From the NCBI GenBank assembly GCA_006226775.1, contig SBGD01000099.1, forward strand, positions 1-64,000: a stretch of DNA of 64,000 nucleotides, in the 5' to 3' direction. Shown here piece after piece: positions 17,338 through 26,393 of the stretch. This DNA is from Paracoccaceae bacterium. GTDB taxonomy: Bacteria; Pseudomonadota; Alphaproteobacteria; Rhodobacterales; Rhodobacteraceae. Below the pieces are notes generated by a model. It was not told the origin of the DNA. It made no database searches and saw only the letters and a list, made by a program, of their open reading frames with translations. The position numbers and the translations under genes are program-made. Each line of letters begins with the position of its first letter. Positions within the stretch are counted from its first letter, which is position 1.

Positions 17338-18858
17338 TTGGAAACCCTTCTTGCCGGGGCTGAACTGCTGATGCGCTGGGACGTTGCGGTGGCGCTGCTC
17401 ATCGGCTCGGTCGGCGGCGTCATCATCGGCGCGATCCCCGGCGTCGGCCCGGCGGTGGCCATCGCCATCCTGCTGCCCGCCACCTTTTCCTTCGAGCCGA
17501 TCGTCGGGCTGACCATGCTGCTGGGCATCTACGGCTCGTCGATGTACGGCGGCGCGCTGCCCGCGGTGCTGATCAACACGCCTGGCACCGCGGTCAATGC
17601 GCTGACCACCTATGACGGCTATCCGATGACCAAACGCGGCGAGGCGCGGCGCGCGCTGTCGCTGGCCTATTCGGCGTCGTTCTGCGGCGGCATCTTCGGC
17701 ATCCTTTGCCTGATCTTCCTGTCGCCGGTGCTGGCGCTGGTGGCGCCGATGTTCGGCAGCCGCGAGATTTTCCTCGCCGCGCTTCTGGGCGTCATCCTCG
17801 TGATCCTGGCCCACCGCGGCCAGATCTTCGCCGCCGGGATGCTGGCGATGTTCGGCATCTTCCTGCAGACTGTGGGGCTGGACGCGGTGACCTATACCCG
17901 CCGCTTCACCTTCGAGATGACATGGCTGGCCTCCGGGGTGAACCTGATCGTCGTGGTGCTGGGGCTTTTCGCGCTGAGCCAGGCTTTCCTGCTGCTGGTC
18001 GAGCCCGACACCAGCCCGCGGGCGCAGCCGCTGAAGGGCTCGCTCACCTCGGGCTTTCGCGAGGTGGCGCAGCACAAGCGGGTCACCGCCGCGTCCTCGG
18101 GCATCGGCGTGCTGATGGGCATGATCCCCGGGGTGGGCGAGTTCACCGCGCAGTTTCTCAGCTATACCTATGCGCAGAAGACCTCGAAAACCCCCGAGGC
18201 TTTCGGCAAGGGCGCGCCCGAGGGGCTGATCGCCTCGGAGGCCTCGAACAACGCGGTGCCGGCGGCGGCGATGATCCCGCTCCTGGCGCTGGGCATCCCG
18301 GGCGAGGCGCTGACGGCGATGATGCTCTCGGTCTTCTATGTCCACAACGTCATTCCCGGCCCGGCGCTGTTCCAGAACCAGCTGGATTTCGTCTATGCGC
18401 TCTATATCGCGCTCTTGCTGCTCAACGTCATCGTGATCGCCTTCCTGATGGTCTCGACCAACCTGCTGACCCGGATCATCCGCATCCCGACCCGGTTTCT
18501 GGGCGTGATGATCCTGATCCTGAGCTTCGTCGGGGTCTATTCGCTGCGCAATTCGCTGACCGATTGCATGGTGGCGGCGGGGTTCGGGGTCTTCGGGCTG
18601 ATCCTCAAGCGGCTGAACCTGCCGATCGTGCCGATCATCCTCGGCATGGTCCTGGGCGGCATCATGGAGGTCAAGCTGCGCAGCGCCATGGCGCGGGTGA
18701 ACACGCCTTTCGACATGATCGACCGGCCCATCGCGTTCATGCTGTTTCTGGCGATTCTGCTGGTGATCGGGCTGCATATCCGCACCGTGATCCGCGAGCA
18801 TCGCGCGCGCGAGGCCGAGTCCGATCACGACATTCACAACACCCACATGGGCCAATAA
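17338..18858 (+). CDS. Tripartite tricarboxylate transporter large permease (TctA)
   Basis: 506 residues with about 11-12 membrane segments. The signature GAIPGVGPAVAIAILLP (about 30-46) and its internal repeat GMIPGVGEFTAQFLSY (about 260-275) identify TctA. The initiation codon appears to be TTG at 17338: a GGAGG Shine-Dalgarno lies 8 bases upstream and no ATG or GTG fits the family N-terminus. It completes a tctC-tctB-tctA operon divergent from iclR. The C-terminus is His/Asp/Glu-rich and hydrophilic. Confidence 0.92.
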   Translation: METLLAGAELLMRWDVAVALLIGSVGGVIIGAIPGVGPAVAIAILLPATFSFEPIVGLTMLLGIYGSSMYGGALPAVLINTPGTAVNALTTYDGYPMTKRGEARRALSLAYSASFCGGIFGILCLIFLSPVLALVAPMFGSREIFLAALLGVILVILAHRGQIFAAGMLAMFGIFLQTVGLDAVTYTRRFTFEMTWLASGVNLIVVVLGLFALSQAFLLLVEPDTSPRAQPLKGSLTSGFREVAQHKRVTAASSGIGVLMGMIPGVGEFTAQFLSYTYAQKTSKTPEAFGKGAPEGLIASEASNNAVPAAAMIPLLALGIPGEALTAMMLSVFYVHNVIPGPALFQNQLDFVYALYIALLLLNVIVIAFLMVSTNLLTRIIRIPTRFLGVMILILSFVGVYSLRNSLTDCMVAAGFGVFGLILKRLNLPIVPIILGMVLGGIMEVKLRSAMARVNTPFDMIDRPIAFMLFLAILLVIGLHIRTVIREHRAREAESDHDIHNTHMGQ

Positions 18859-19111
18859 CGCCGGGGCAGGGCGCCCGAGCGGGCAGATGCCGCTTCCGGA
18901 CCGGGCGAAACCGCTGCGTCAACCCCGGATCGCGCGCGGATTTTCCTGCTTAATCTAGGATTTGGCTGGATACACGGGACAGATCGTGGTTCCATGGCGT
19001 AATGTCGCTTTTGGATAACCCGCGCGAACTCCCCTCCCCCCTTCACTGGCGCAGTGCGCACGGATTGCCCTGGCGACCCGAAAACAACAACCATCGCACC
19101 AGGGAGTCACC

Positions 19112-20719
19112 ATGACCAAGAAAGACCAGATGCTCATCGACCGTTTGGCCGACGCGGCCCGGTCCGGCAATATCTCGCGCCGGAGCTTCATGCACTTCTC
19201 GCTGGCCGCGGGCCTTTCGGCCTCGGCGGCGACCGGGCTCTGGACCACCAAGGCGGCAGCCCAGCCCAGCCGGGGCGGCACCTTCCGCTGGGGCATCCAC
19301 GACGGCAATACCTCGGACACCCATGATCCGGGCACCTATGTCACCCGCACCGGCATCTTCCTGGCCCATACCCATCGCTCCTACCTGACGATGATCAATG
19401 GCGACGGATCGCTGGGCCCGGATCTTGCCGACAGCTGGACCGCCAGCGCCGATGCCTCGGAATGGACCTTCGAGATCACGCCGAATGCCAGCTTCCACTC
19501 CGGCCGCAAGGTCACCGCCAATGACGTGGTTGCCTCGCTCAACCATCACCGCGGCGACAAGACCACCTCGGCGGCCAAGTCGCTGCTGACCGATGTCACC
19601 GACATCAAGGCCGATGGCGAGCATACCATCGTCGTCAGCCTGACCGGCGGCAATGCCGATTTCCCCTGGCTGATGACCGATTATCACCTGGCGGTCTGCC
19701 CGGCCAACGAGGACGGCACCATCGACTGGCAATCCGGCGACGGCTCGGGGCCCTACAAGCTCGAGTCCGGCGAATTCGGCGTCCAGTTCGAGCTGAGCCG
19801 CCACGAGGGCTGGCACGGCGAGGGGGCGTATTTCGACCGGGTCGAGCTGATCACGCTCAACGATCCCAATGCGCGCCAGACCGCGCTGGTGACCGGCGAT
19901 GTCGATGCGGTCTCGCTCATTGACCTCAAGACCATGGCGCTGTTGCAGCGCGATCCCGGTATCGTGATCCAGAACGTGCCTTCGGCCGGGGCGATCACCA
20001 TGCCGATGTTCTGCGACACCGCGCCGTTCGACAATGCTGACGTGCGCAACGCGCTCAAGCTGGCGATGGACCGCGACGAGATCATTGCCAAGATCGCCTT
20101 CGGCGCCGCCACCAAGGGCAACGACTTCCACCATTCGCCGGCCCAGCCCTATTGGCCCGACGACATCCCGCAGCGCGACTACGACCCCGACCAGGCGAAA
20201 TCGCTGCTGAAGAAGGCCGGGGCCGAGGGGCTGAGCGTCAGCATCTCGACCGCCGACAGCCTGTTCTCGGGGGCGGTCGACATGTGCGTGCTCTATTCCG
20301 AACAGGCCAAGGCGGCGGGCATCGACATCGACGTGGTGCGCGAGCCCAACGATGGCTATTACTCGGATGTCTGGCTGAAAAAGCCGTTCTGCGCGGTCTC
20401 CTGGGGCGCGCGTCCGACGCCGGACGTTATGTATACCCTGGCCTACAAGGCCGATGCCGCCTGGAACGAGAGCCGCTGGCAGAACGAACGTTTCAACGAG
20501 GTATTGCTGCAGGCCAAGGCCGAGCTAGATGACAGCCTGCGGGCCGAGATGTACCGTGAAATGGCATTGCTGGCTCGGGACGACGGCGGCACGCTGATTC
20601 CGTTCTTCAACAACTTCGTCTATGCCAACCGCGCCAACGTGGGCACGCCCGAGAACCTGGCCGCAAGCTGGGAAAACGACGGCGCCCGCGCGGCCAGCCG
20701 CTGGTGGTTCACCGGCTAG
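19112..20719 (+). CDS. ABC transporter substrate-binding protein, SBP family 5, Tat-exported (paralogue 1)
   Basis: 535 residues. The N-terminus carries a twin-arginine signal (SRRSFMHFSLAAG, about residues 24-36) with a hydrophobic core and an AAAQP cleavage region, so the folded protein is exported by Tat. The remainder is a DppA/OppA-type binding protein. It is followed by a close paralogue (about two-thirds identical by eye) and by the permease and ATPase genes of the same transporter. The ligand could be a peptide, an opine or another nitrogenous compound. Confidence 0.92.
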   Translation: MTKKDQMLIDRLADAARSGNISRRSFMHFSLAAGLSASAATGLWTTKAAAQPSRGGTFRWGIHDGNTSDTHDPGTYVTRTGIFLAHTHRSYLTMINGDGSLGPDLADSWTASADASEWTFEITPNASFHSGRKVTANDVVASLNHHRGDKTTSAAKSLLTDVTDIKADGEHTIVVSLTGGNADFPWLMTDYHLAVCPANEDGTIDWQSGDGSGPYKLESGEFGVQFELSRHEGWHGEGAYFDRVELITLNDPNARQTALVTGDVDAVSLIDLKTMALLQRDPGIVIQNVPSAGAITMPMFCDTAPFDNADVRNALKLAMDRDEIIAKIAFGAATKGNDFHHSPAQPYWPDDIPQRDYDPDQAKSLLKKAGAEGLSVSISTADSLFSGAVDMCVLYSEQAKAAGIDIDVVREPNDGYYSDVWLKKPFCAVSWGARPTPDVMYTLAYKADAAWNESRWQNERFNEVLLQAKAELDDSLRAEMYREMALLARDDGGTLIPFFNNFVYANRANVGTPENLAASWENDGARAASRWWFTG

Positions 20720-20746
20720 GCCGGCGCCACGCGGCGCAAGACATCC

Positions 20747-20774
20747 GCCCGGCCCCCGCCAAGAGGGGCCGGGC
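20747..20774 (+). repeat. Intercistronic hairpin between the two binding-protein genes
   Basis: Perfect 10-bp arms GCCCGGCCCC (20747-20756) and GGGGCCGGGC (20765-20774) with an 8-base loop, 27 bases after the first binding-protein stop. There is no U-tract. It is likely a transcript-stabilising or partial-termination element that raises binding-protein mRNA over permease mRNA. Confidence 0.6.
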
Positions 20775-20803
20775 CTTCGCATGACACCAAGGAGACACGA
20801 GGT

Positions 20804-22408
20804 ATGCGCAAGAAGACCGACAAACTGCTCGAGAGCCTGTCGCAGGAGGCGCGTCTGGGGCGTATCTCCCGACGCAATTTCATGCATTACGCGCTGGCCG
20901 CGGGTGTGACCGCGACCACCGCTACCGGGCTCTGGACCTCCTCTGCCGCGGCGCAGCCGAAATCCGGCGGCAGCTTCCGGGTGGCGATCCACGACAACAA
21001 CTCGTCGGACACCCACAACCCCGGCACCTATCTCTCGATCCAGCAGATCTTCCTGGCCCATACCCATCGCGCCTTCCTGACCCTGATCAATACCGATCAG
21101 ACCCTGGGCGGCGACGTGGCCAGCGAATGGTCGGGGTCCGAGGATGCCTCGGAATGGACCTTCCGGCTGCGCGACAACGTCACCTTCCACGATGGCCGCA
21201 AGGTGGTGGCCGATGACGTGATCGCCTCGCTCAACTTCCACCGCGGCGAGGCTTCGACCTCGGCGGCCAAGGCGCTGCTCTCCGACATCACCGATATTTC
21301 CAAGACCGACGATCACACCGTGGTGGTGACGCTCTCGGGGCCGAATGCCGACCTGCCCTGGTTGATGACCGACTACCACCTGGTGATCCAGCCGGCCAAT
21401 GACGACGGCACCATCGACTGGCAAAGCGGCATCGGCTGCGGGCCCTACAAGATCGTCGATGGCGACTTCGGCATCGGTTTCAAGCTGGTCCGGCATGACG
21501 TCTGGCACGGCGAAGGCGCGTATTTCGACGAGGTCGAGATGATCGCCATCGGCGATCCCAACGCGCGCCAGACCGCGCTGGTCACCGGCGATGTCGACGC
21601 GGTGTCTTCCATCGACCTCAAGACTATGGCGCTGATGCAGCGCAACCCGCAGATGGTGGTGGAAAACGTGCCCTCGGCCTCGGCCATCACCATGCCGATG
21701 CACTGCAATACCGCGCCGTTCGACAATGTCGACGTGCGCATGGCGCTGAAACTGGCGATGAACCGCGAGGAGATCGTCGAGAAGATCATGTTCAACGCCG
21801 GGATGGTCGGCAACGACTTCCACCACTCACCGGCGCAGCCCTATTATCCCGAGGGGCTCGACCAGCTCAGCTATGATCCCGACAAGGCCAGGGCGCTGCT
21901 CAAGAAGGCCGGGGCCGAGGGGCTGGCGATCGATCTGTCGTCGTCGGAATCGATCTTCTCGGGCGCGGTCGACATGTGCGTGCTCTACTCCGAGCAGGCC
22001 AAGGCCGCGGGCATCGACATCAACGTGGTGCGCGAGCCCAACGATGGCTATTACTCGGATGTCTGGCTGAAGAAGCCGTTCTGCGCCGTGGCCTGGGGCG
22101 CGCGGCCCACGCCCGACAATATCTATACCCTGGCCTACAAGGCCGATGCGGCCTGGAACGAGAGCTACTGGGTCAACGACCGCTTCAACGAGCTTCTGTT
22201 GCAGGGCAAGGCGGAACTGGACGACGCCAAGCGCGCCGAGATCTACCGCGAGATGGCGGTGATTGCCCGCGACGACGGCGGCACGATCATCCCGTTCTTC
22301 CGCAACTTCGTCTACGGGCGCCGCACCAACGTCCAGAACACCGGCCAGTTGTCGGCGGCCTGGGAGCTGGACGGCTGTCGCGCCGCCAGCCGCTGGTGGT
22401 TCGCCTGA
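20804..22408 (+). CDS. ABC transporter substrate-binding protein, SBP family 5, Tat-exported (paralogue 2)
   Basis: 534 residues, the tandem paralogue of the preceding gene. The Tat motif is SRRNFMHYALAAG with an AAAQP cleavage region. Long stretches are shared with paralogue 1 (for example around NDFHHSPAQPY and EPNDGYYSDVWLKKPFCAV), while the segments between them differ. A recent gene duplication with possible divergence of ligand range is the simplest explanation. Both are periplasmic partners of the permeases that follow. Confidence 0.92.
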   Translation: MRKKTDKLLESLSQEARLGRISRRNFMHYALAAGVTATTATGLWTSSAAAQPKSGGSFRVAIHDNNSSDTHNPGTYLSIQQIFLAHTHRAFLTLINTDQTLGGDVASEWSGSEDASEWTFRLRDNVTFHDGRKVVADDVIASLNFHRGEASTSAAKALLSDITDISKTDDHTVVVTLSGPNADLPWLMTDYHLVIQPANDDGTIDWQSGIGCGPYKIVDGDFGIGFKLVRHDVWHGEGAYFDEVEMIAIGDPNARQTALVTGDVDAVSSIDLKTMALMQRNPQMVVENVPSASAITMPMHCNTAPFDNVDVRMALKLAMNREEIVEKIMFNAGMVGNDFHHSPAQPYYPEGLDQLSYDPDKARALLKKAGAEGLAIDLSSSESIFSGAVDMCVLYSEQAKAAGIDINVVREPNDGYYSDVWLKKPFCAVAWGARPTPDNIYTLAYKADAAWNESYWVNDRFNELLLQGKAELDDAKRAEIYREMAVIARDDGGTIIPFFRNFVYGRRTNVQNTGQLSAAWELDGCRAASRWWFA

Positions 22409-22416
22409 TCTGAAAC

Positions 22417-22473
22417 GCGCCGGTCCCGGACATCCGGGACCGGCGCCAAGGCTTTCTCCGGGACATCGTCCCG
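22417..22473 (+). repeat. Two tandem hairpins between the binding-protein and permease genes
   Basis: The first hairpin has perfect 13-bp arms GCGCCGGTCCCGG/CCGGGACCGGCGC (22417-22429 and 22434-22446) with a tetraloop. The second, CCGGGAC/GTCCCGG, ends near 22473. Neither has a U-tract. Such structures after binding-protein genes commonly protect the upstream mRNA and limit downstream expression. Confidence 0.65.
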
Positions 22474-22530
22474 GCAAGGTCCAAAATCCCGTCCGAGCAA
22501 AGAAACGGGGCGGCAAAACAGGAGGTCTTT

Positions 22531-23487
22531 ATGGGGGACATCGTCAATCTTGTCCTGAAGCGGTTGGGGTTCGGCCTGATCACGCTTCTGGTGATTTCGG
22601 TCATCATCTTCTTCATGGTCGAACTTCTGCCCGGCGACATTGCCCAGGCGGTTCTGGGCCAGGGGGCGACCGAGGAAAACGTGGCCGCGCTGCGCGAGCA
22701 GATGGGCCTGAACAATCCCGCCTTCGTACGCTATTTCGAGTGGCTCGGCGGCGCGGTGGTGGGCGATTTCGGCACCTCCATCGTTTCCGGTGAGCGGGTG
22801 AGCACGATCATTACCGAACGCTTCATCAACACGCTGTTCCTGGCCGCCTATGCCGCGGTGATCGCGGTGCCCTTTGCCATTACCCTGGGGGTCGTCGTGG
22901 CGCTGTTGCGCAACACGCTGTTCGACCGGGTGGCCAACGTCCTGACGCTGACGTCGATCTCCAGTCCCGAGTTCTTCCTGGGCTATATCCTGATCCTGTT
23001 CTTCGCGGTGAAATGGCAGATGTTCCCCGCGATCTCGAGCCTGAGCGACGGCATGAGTTTCGCCGAACTGCTCGACCGGACCTTCCTGCCGGCGCTGACG
23101 CTGGTGCTGGTGGTCACGGCGCACATGATGCGCATGACCCGCGCGGCGATCATCAACCTGCTGGCCTCGCCCTATATCGAGATGGCCCGGCTCAAGGGCG
23201 CACCGCCCTGGAAGGTGATCGTGAAACACGCCCTGCCCAATGCCTGGGCGCCGATCATCAACGTGATCGCGCTGAACCTCGCCTACCTCATCACCGGCGT
23301 CGTGCTGGTCGAGGTGGTCTTCGTCTACCCCGGCATCGGCCAGGCGCTGGTCGACGCGGTCAGCAAGCGCGACTTTCCCATCGTCCAGGCCTGCTGCCTG
23401 ATCTTCGCGGCCACCTTCATCCTTCTGAACCTGGCGGCGGATGTCGGTGCGATCCTGACCAATCCGCGCCTGCGGCATCCGAAGTAA
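22531..23487 (+). CDS. Peptide-type ABC transporter permease (DppB family)
   Basis: 318 residues with six membrane segments. The first helix carries the DppB start VLKRLGFGLITLLVISVIIFF, and the EAA loop is seen at about 213-235 (IEMARLKGAPPWKVIVKHALPNAW). An AGGAGG Shine-Dalgarno precedes the ATG. It is the first permease of the transporter whose binding proteins are upstream. Confidence 0.93.
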   Translation: MGDIVNLVLKRLGFGLITLLVISVIIFFMVELLPGDIAQAVLGQGATEENVAALREQMGLNNPAFVRYFEWLGGAVVGDFGTSIVSGERVSTIITERFINTLFLAAYAAVIAVPFAITLGVVVALLRNTLFDRVANVLTLTSISSPEFFLGYILILFFAVKWQMFPAISSLSDGMSFAELLDRTFLPALTLVLVVTAHMMRMTRAAIINLLASPYIEMARLKGAPPWKVIVKHALPNAWAPIINVIALNLAYLITGVVLVEVVFVYPGIGQALVDAVSKRDFPIVQACCLIFAATFILLNLAADVGAILTNPRLRHPK

Positions 23488-23501
23488 GGGAGAGAGAGAC
23501 C

Positions 23502-24566
23502 ATGAGCCAATTCGTCATCCTTTACTTCGCGGCGCTGATCGTCGCGTCGTGCCTTGCAGCCTATTACAAGAAGCAGGGGCCCTTCATGACCCTGTTCTCG
23601 CTGACCCTGATCAGCTTCGTGCTGGGCATCGTCGGCGGCGCCGGGACGCTGCGCCTGGTGGCCACCTTTGCCGCGGTGCTGGCCTTTGCCGCCGGGGTCT
23701 CCTACGCCTTTCGCGAATTCCTGGTGGTGATCGCGCCCACCAAGCTGGGCAAGGAGCTCAAGACCGCGCCGCTGACCGCGTCCTTCGGCATGTTCGTGAT
23801 CTTCACCTACGGCATCGCCGCCATCTTCGCTCCCTGGATCGCGCCGCATGGCGAGAGCGAGGTCATCGCCTCGGCCTTTGCGCCGGCGGATGAAAACATG
23901 CTGCTGGGCGCCGATCAGCTGGGCCGCGACATGTTCAGCCGGATCATCTATGGCGCGCGCAACTCGGTCGGGCTGGCGCTGTCGGCGACGATTGCCGCCT
24001 TTGCCATCGGCGCCATTGCCGGGCTGCTGGCGGCCACCAAGGGCGGCTGGTTCGATCAGTTCATGGGCCGGTTTGCCGATGTGATCATGTCGATCCCCTC
24101 GCTGATCTTCGCGCTCCTGATGCTGTCGATCTTCGGGCCGCATGTCTATGTCATCATCATCGCCGTCGCCATCATCTATGCGCCGCGCGTTTTCCGCCTG
24201 ACCCGGGCGGTGGCGGGCAACGTGGTGGTGATGGATTACATCGAGGCCGCCAAGCTGCGCGGCGAGGGCACCGGCTACCTGATCCGGCGCGAGATCCTGC
24301 CCAATTCCACGGCGCCGCTGATCGCGGAATTCGGGCTCGAGTTCTGCTTCGTCTTCCTGCTGGTCGCGGGTCTGTCGTTCCTCGGCCTCGGCATCCAGCC
24401 GCCCACCGCCGACTGGGGCTCGATGGTGCGCGAGAACGCCACCCTGATCTCGTTCGGCGATTACACCCCGCTGATCCCGGCCGGCGCGATCGCGCTGCTG
24501 ACCGTCGCGGTCAACTTCGTCGTCGACTGGATGTTGTTCCGGTCCTCCGGCCTGAAGGAGCAATAA
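23502..24566 (+). CDS. Peptide-type ABC transporter permease (DppC family) with extra N-terminal membrane segments
   Basis: 354 residues. The DppC core starts near residue 87 (TASFGMFVIFTYGIAAIFAPWIAPHG), and the EAA loop is at about 247-270 (IEAAKLRGEGTGYLIRREILP). Before it lie some 80 residues with two to three additional hydrophobic helices (about 4-20, 28-48, 50-68) where usual DppC proteins have a short cytoplasmic tail. The ATG follows a GGGAGAGAGA Shine-Dalgarno 14 bases after the dppB-type stop. Confidence 0.9.
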   Translation: MSQFVILYFAALIVASCLAAYYKKQGPFMTLFSLTLISFVLGIVGGAGTLRLVATFAAVLAFAAGVSYAFREFLVVIAPTKLGKELKTAPLTASFGMFVIFTYGIAAIFAPWIAPHGESEVIASAFAPADENMLLGADQLGRDMFSRIIYGARNSVGLALSATIAAFAIGAIAGLLAATKGGWFDQFMGRFADVIMSIPSLIFALLMLSIFGPHVYVIIIAVAIIYAPRVFRLTRAVAGNVVVMDYIEAAKLRGEGTGYLIRREILPNSTAPLIAEFGLEFCFVFLLVAGLSFLGLGIQPPTADWGSMVRENATLISFGDYTPLIPAGAIALLTVAVNFVVDWMLFRSSGLKEQ

Positions 24567-24567
24567 G

Positions 24568-26220
24568 ATGGCACAAGACAAGAGCGTACTTCTCGACATC
24601 AAGGACCTGCGCATCGACGGCTATACCGGCGAGGAATGGGTGCCGATCATCAAGGGCGTCGACCTGCGCCTGCACCGCGGCGAGGTCATGGGCCTGATCG
24701 GCGAATCCGGCGCCGGCAAGTCGACCATCGGCGCCGCCGCCATGGGCTATGCCCGCGACGGCACGCGCATCGTCGAAGGCTCGAGCATCGAGTTCGACGG
24801 CATGGAGCTGACCACCGCCACCGAGGGCGAGCGGCGCGCGTTGCGCGGCAGCCGCATCGCCTATGTGGCGCAATCGGCGGCGGCGTCGTTCAACCCGGCG
24901 CACAAGATCATCGACCAGCACACCGAGGCGCCGCTGCACTACCGTATCCAGAGCCGGGTCGCGGCGCAGGAAGACGCGATGGACCTCTACCAGCGTCTGC
25001 GCCTGCCCGATCCCGATCAAATCGGCTTTCGCTATCCGCACCAGGTCTCGGGCGGCCAGTTGCAGCGCGCGATGACGGCGATGGCGATGGCCTGCCGCCC
25101 CGACCTCATCATCTTCGACGAGCCGACCACCGCGCTGGACGTGACCACCCAGATCGAGGTGCTGGCGGCGATCCGCGACATCGTGGACCAGTTCAACACC
25201 GCCGCGATCTACATCACCCATGACCTCGCCGTCGTGGCGCAGATGGCCGATACCATCAAGGTGCTGCTCAAGGGCGAGGAGGTCGAACAGGCCTCGACCG
25301 AAGACATGCTGGAAAACCCGCAGGAGGATTACACCAAGTCGCTCTGGGCCGTCCGCAGCTTCAAGCGCACCCAGAAGAGGCGCCCGACGGGCGAGCCTCC
25401 GGTGATCTCGGTGCAGAATGTCGATGCCGCCTATACCGGCGGGATCAAGGTGCTCGATGACGTGTCCTTCGACATCCACCGCGGCATGACCGTCGCCGTG
25501 GTGGGCGAGAGCGGATCGGGGAAATCCACCACCGCGCGGGTGATCACCGGGCTTTTGCCGCCCACGTCCGGGCAGGTGCTGTTTCGCGGCGAGCCGCTGC
25601 CGCCGAGCTATCTCAACCGCTCGAAGGACCAGTTGCGCCAGACCCAGATGATCTACCAGATGGCCGATACCGCGCTGAACCCCAAGGTGCGGATCTCGGA
25701 AATCATCGGACGCCCGGCGCAGTTCTATTCCGGGCTGTCGGGCACGGCGCTGAAACACCGGGTGGACGAATTGCTCGACCTGATCGAACTCGAGCCCTCG
25801 CAATACTACGACCGCTATCCGCCCGAGCTGTCCGGCGGCCAGAAACAGCGCATCGGCATCGCCCGGGCGCTGGCGGCCGAACCCACCTTCATCATCTGCG
25901 ACGAGGTGACATCGGCGCTCGACCAGCTGGTGGCCGAGGGCATCCTCAAGCTGCTCGACCGGCTGCAGAGCGAGCTGGACCTGGCCTATATGTTCATCAC
26001 CCATGACCTGGCCACCGTCCGCTCGATCGCCGACGAGGTGGTGGTGATGCAGAACGGCAAGGTGGTGGAGCAGGGGCCCAAGGACGAGATGTTCAAGCCG
26101 CCGCACCACCCCTATACCGACCTGCTGCTGTCCTCGGTGCCCGAGATGGACCCGAACTGGCTGACCGACCTGCTGGAAGAGCGCGGCGTCGACAATATCG
26201 GCGAGGCCGCCGACGTCTGA
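24568..26220 (+). CDS. Peptide-type ABC transporter ATP-binding protein, fused DppD-DppF
   Basis: 550 residues containing two complete ATPase domains. Domain 1 has Walker [10 protein letters not shown] (45-53), signature VSGGQLQR and Walker [13 protein letters not shown]; domain 2 has Walker [10 protein letters not shown], signature LSGGQKQR and Walker [13 protein letters not shown]. In Walker B of domain 2, Val replaces the usual Pro. The ATG is one base after the dppC-type stop. It powers uptake by this transporter from the cytoplasmic side. Confidence 0.93.
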   Translation: MAQDKSVLLDIKDLRIDGYTGEEWVPIIKGVDLRLHRGEVMGLIGESGAGKSTIGAAAMGYARDGTRIVEGSSIEFDGMELTTATEGERRALRGSRIAYVAQSAAASFNPAHKIIDQHTEAPLHYRIQSRVAAQEDAMDLYQRLRLPDPDQIGFRYPHQVSGGQLQRAMTAMAMACRPDLIIFDEPTTALDVTTQIEVLAAIRDIVDQFNTAAIYITHDLAVVAQMADTIKVLLKGEEVEQASTEDMLENPQEDYTKSLWAVRSFKRTQKRRPTGEPPVISVQNVDAAYTGGIKVLDDVSFDIHRGMTVAVVGESGSGKSTTARVITGLLPPTSGQVLFRGEPLPPSYLNRSKDQLRQTQMIYQMADTALNPKVRISEIIGRPAQFYSGLSGTALKHRVDELLDLIELEPSQYYDRYPPELSGGQKQRIGIARALAAEPTFIICDEVTSALDQLVAEGILKLLDRLQSELDLAYMFITHDLATVRSIADEVVVMQNGKVVEQGPKDEMFKPPHHPYTDLLLSSVPEMDPNWLTDLLEERGVDNIGEAADV

Positions 26221-26244
26221 GCCCGCCTGTCGGCCCCGACCCTG

Positions 26245-26275
26245 CGCCCGGCCCCCGTGCCGGGCGTTTGCGTTT
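26245..26275 (+). terminator. Terminator of the ABC transporter operon
   Basis: Eight-base arms CGCCCGGC/GCCGGGCG (26245-26252 and 26259-26266) around a six-base loop, followed by TTTGCGTTT. It lies 25 bases after the ATPase stop codon. Confidence 0.65.
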
Positions 26276-26393
26276 CCGCCGGCCGGAGCGGATTTCTTCT
26301 TGCGCCCACAAGGGGCTGCGCGGGGCGGCGGCTTTCGTGTTAGGCTTCGCCTGTCCAGACATTCGCCTGTGCAGAAGACGGAGACCCAGCCCC

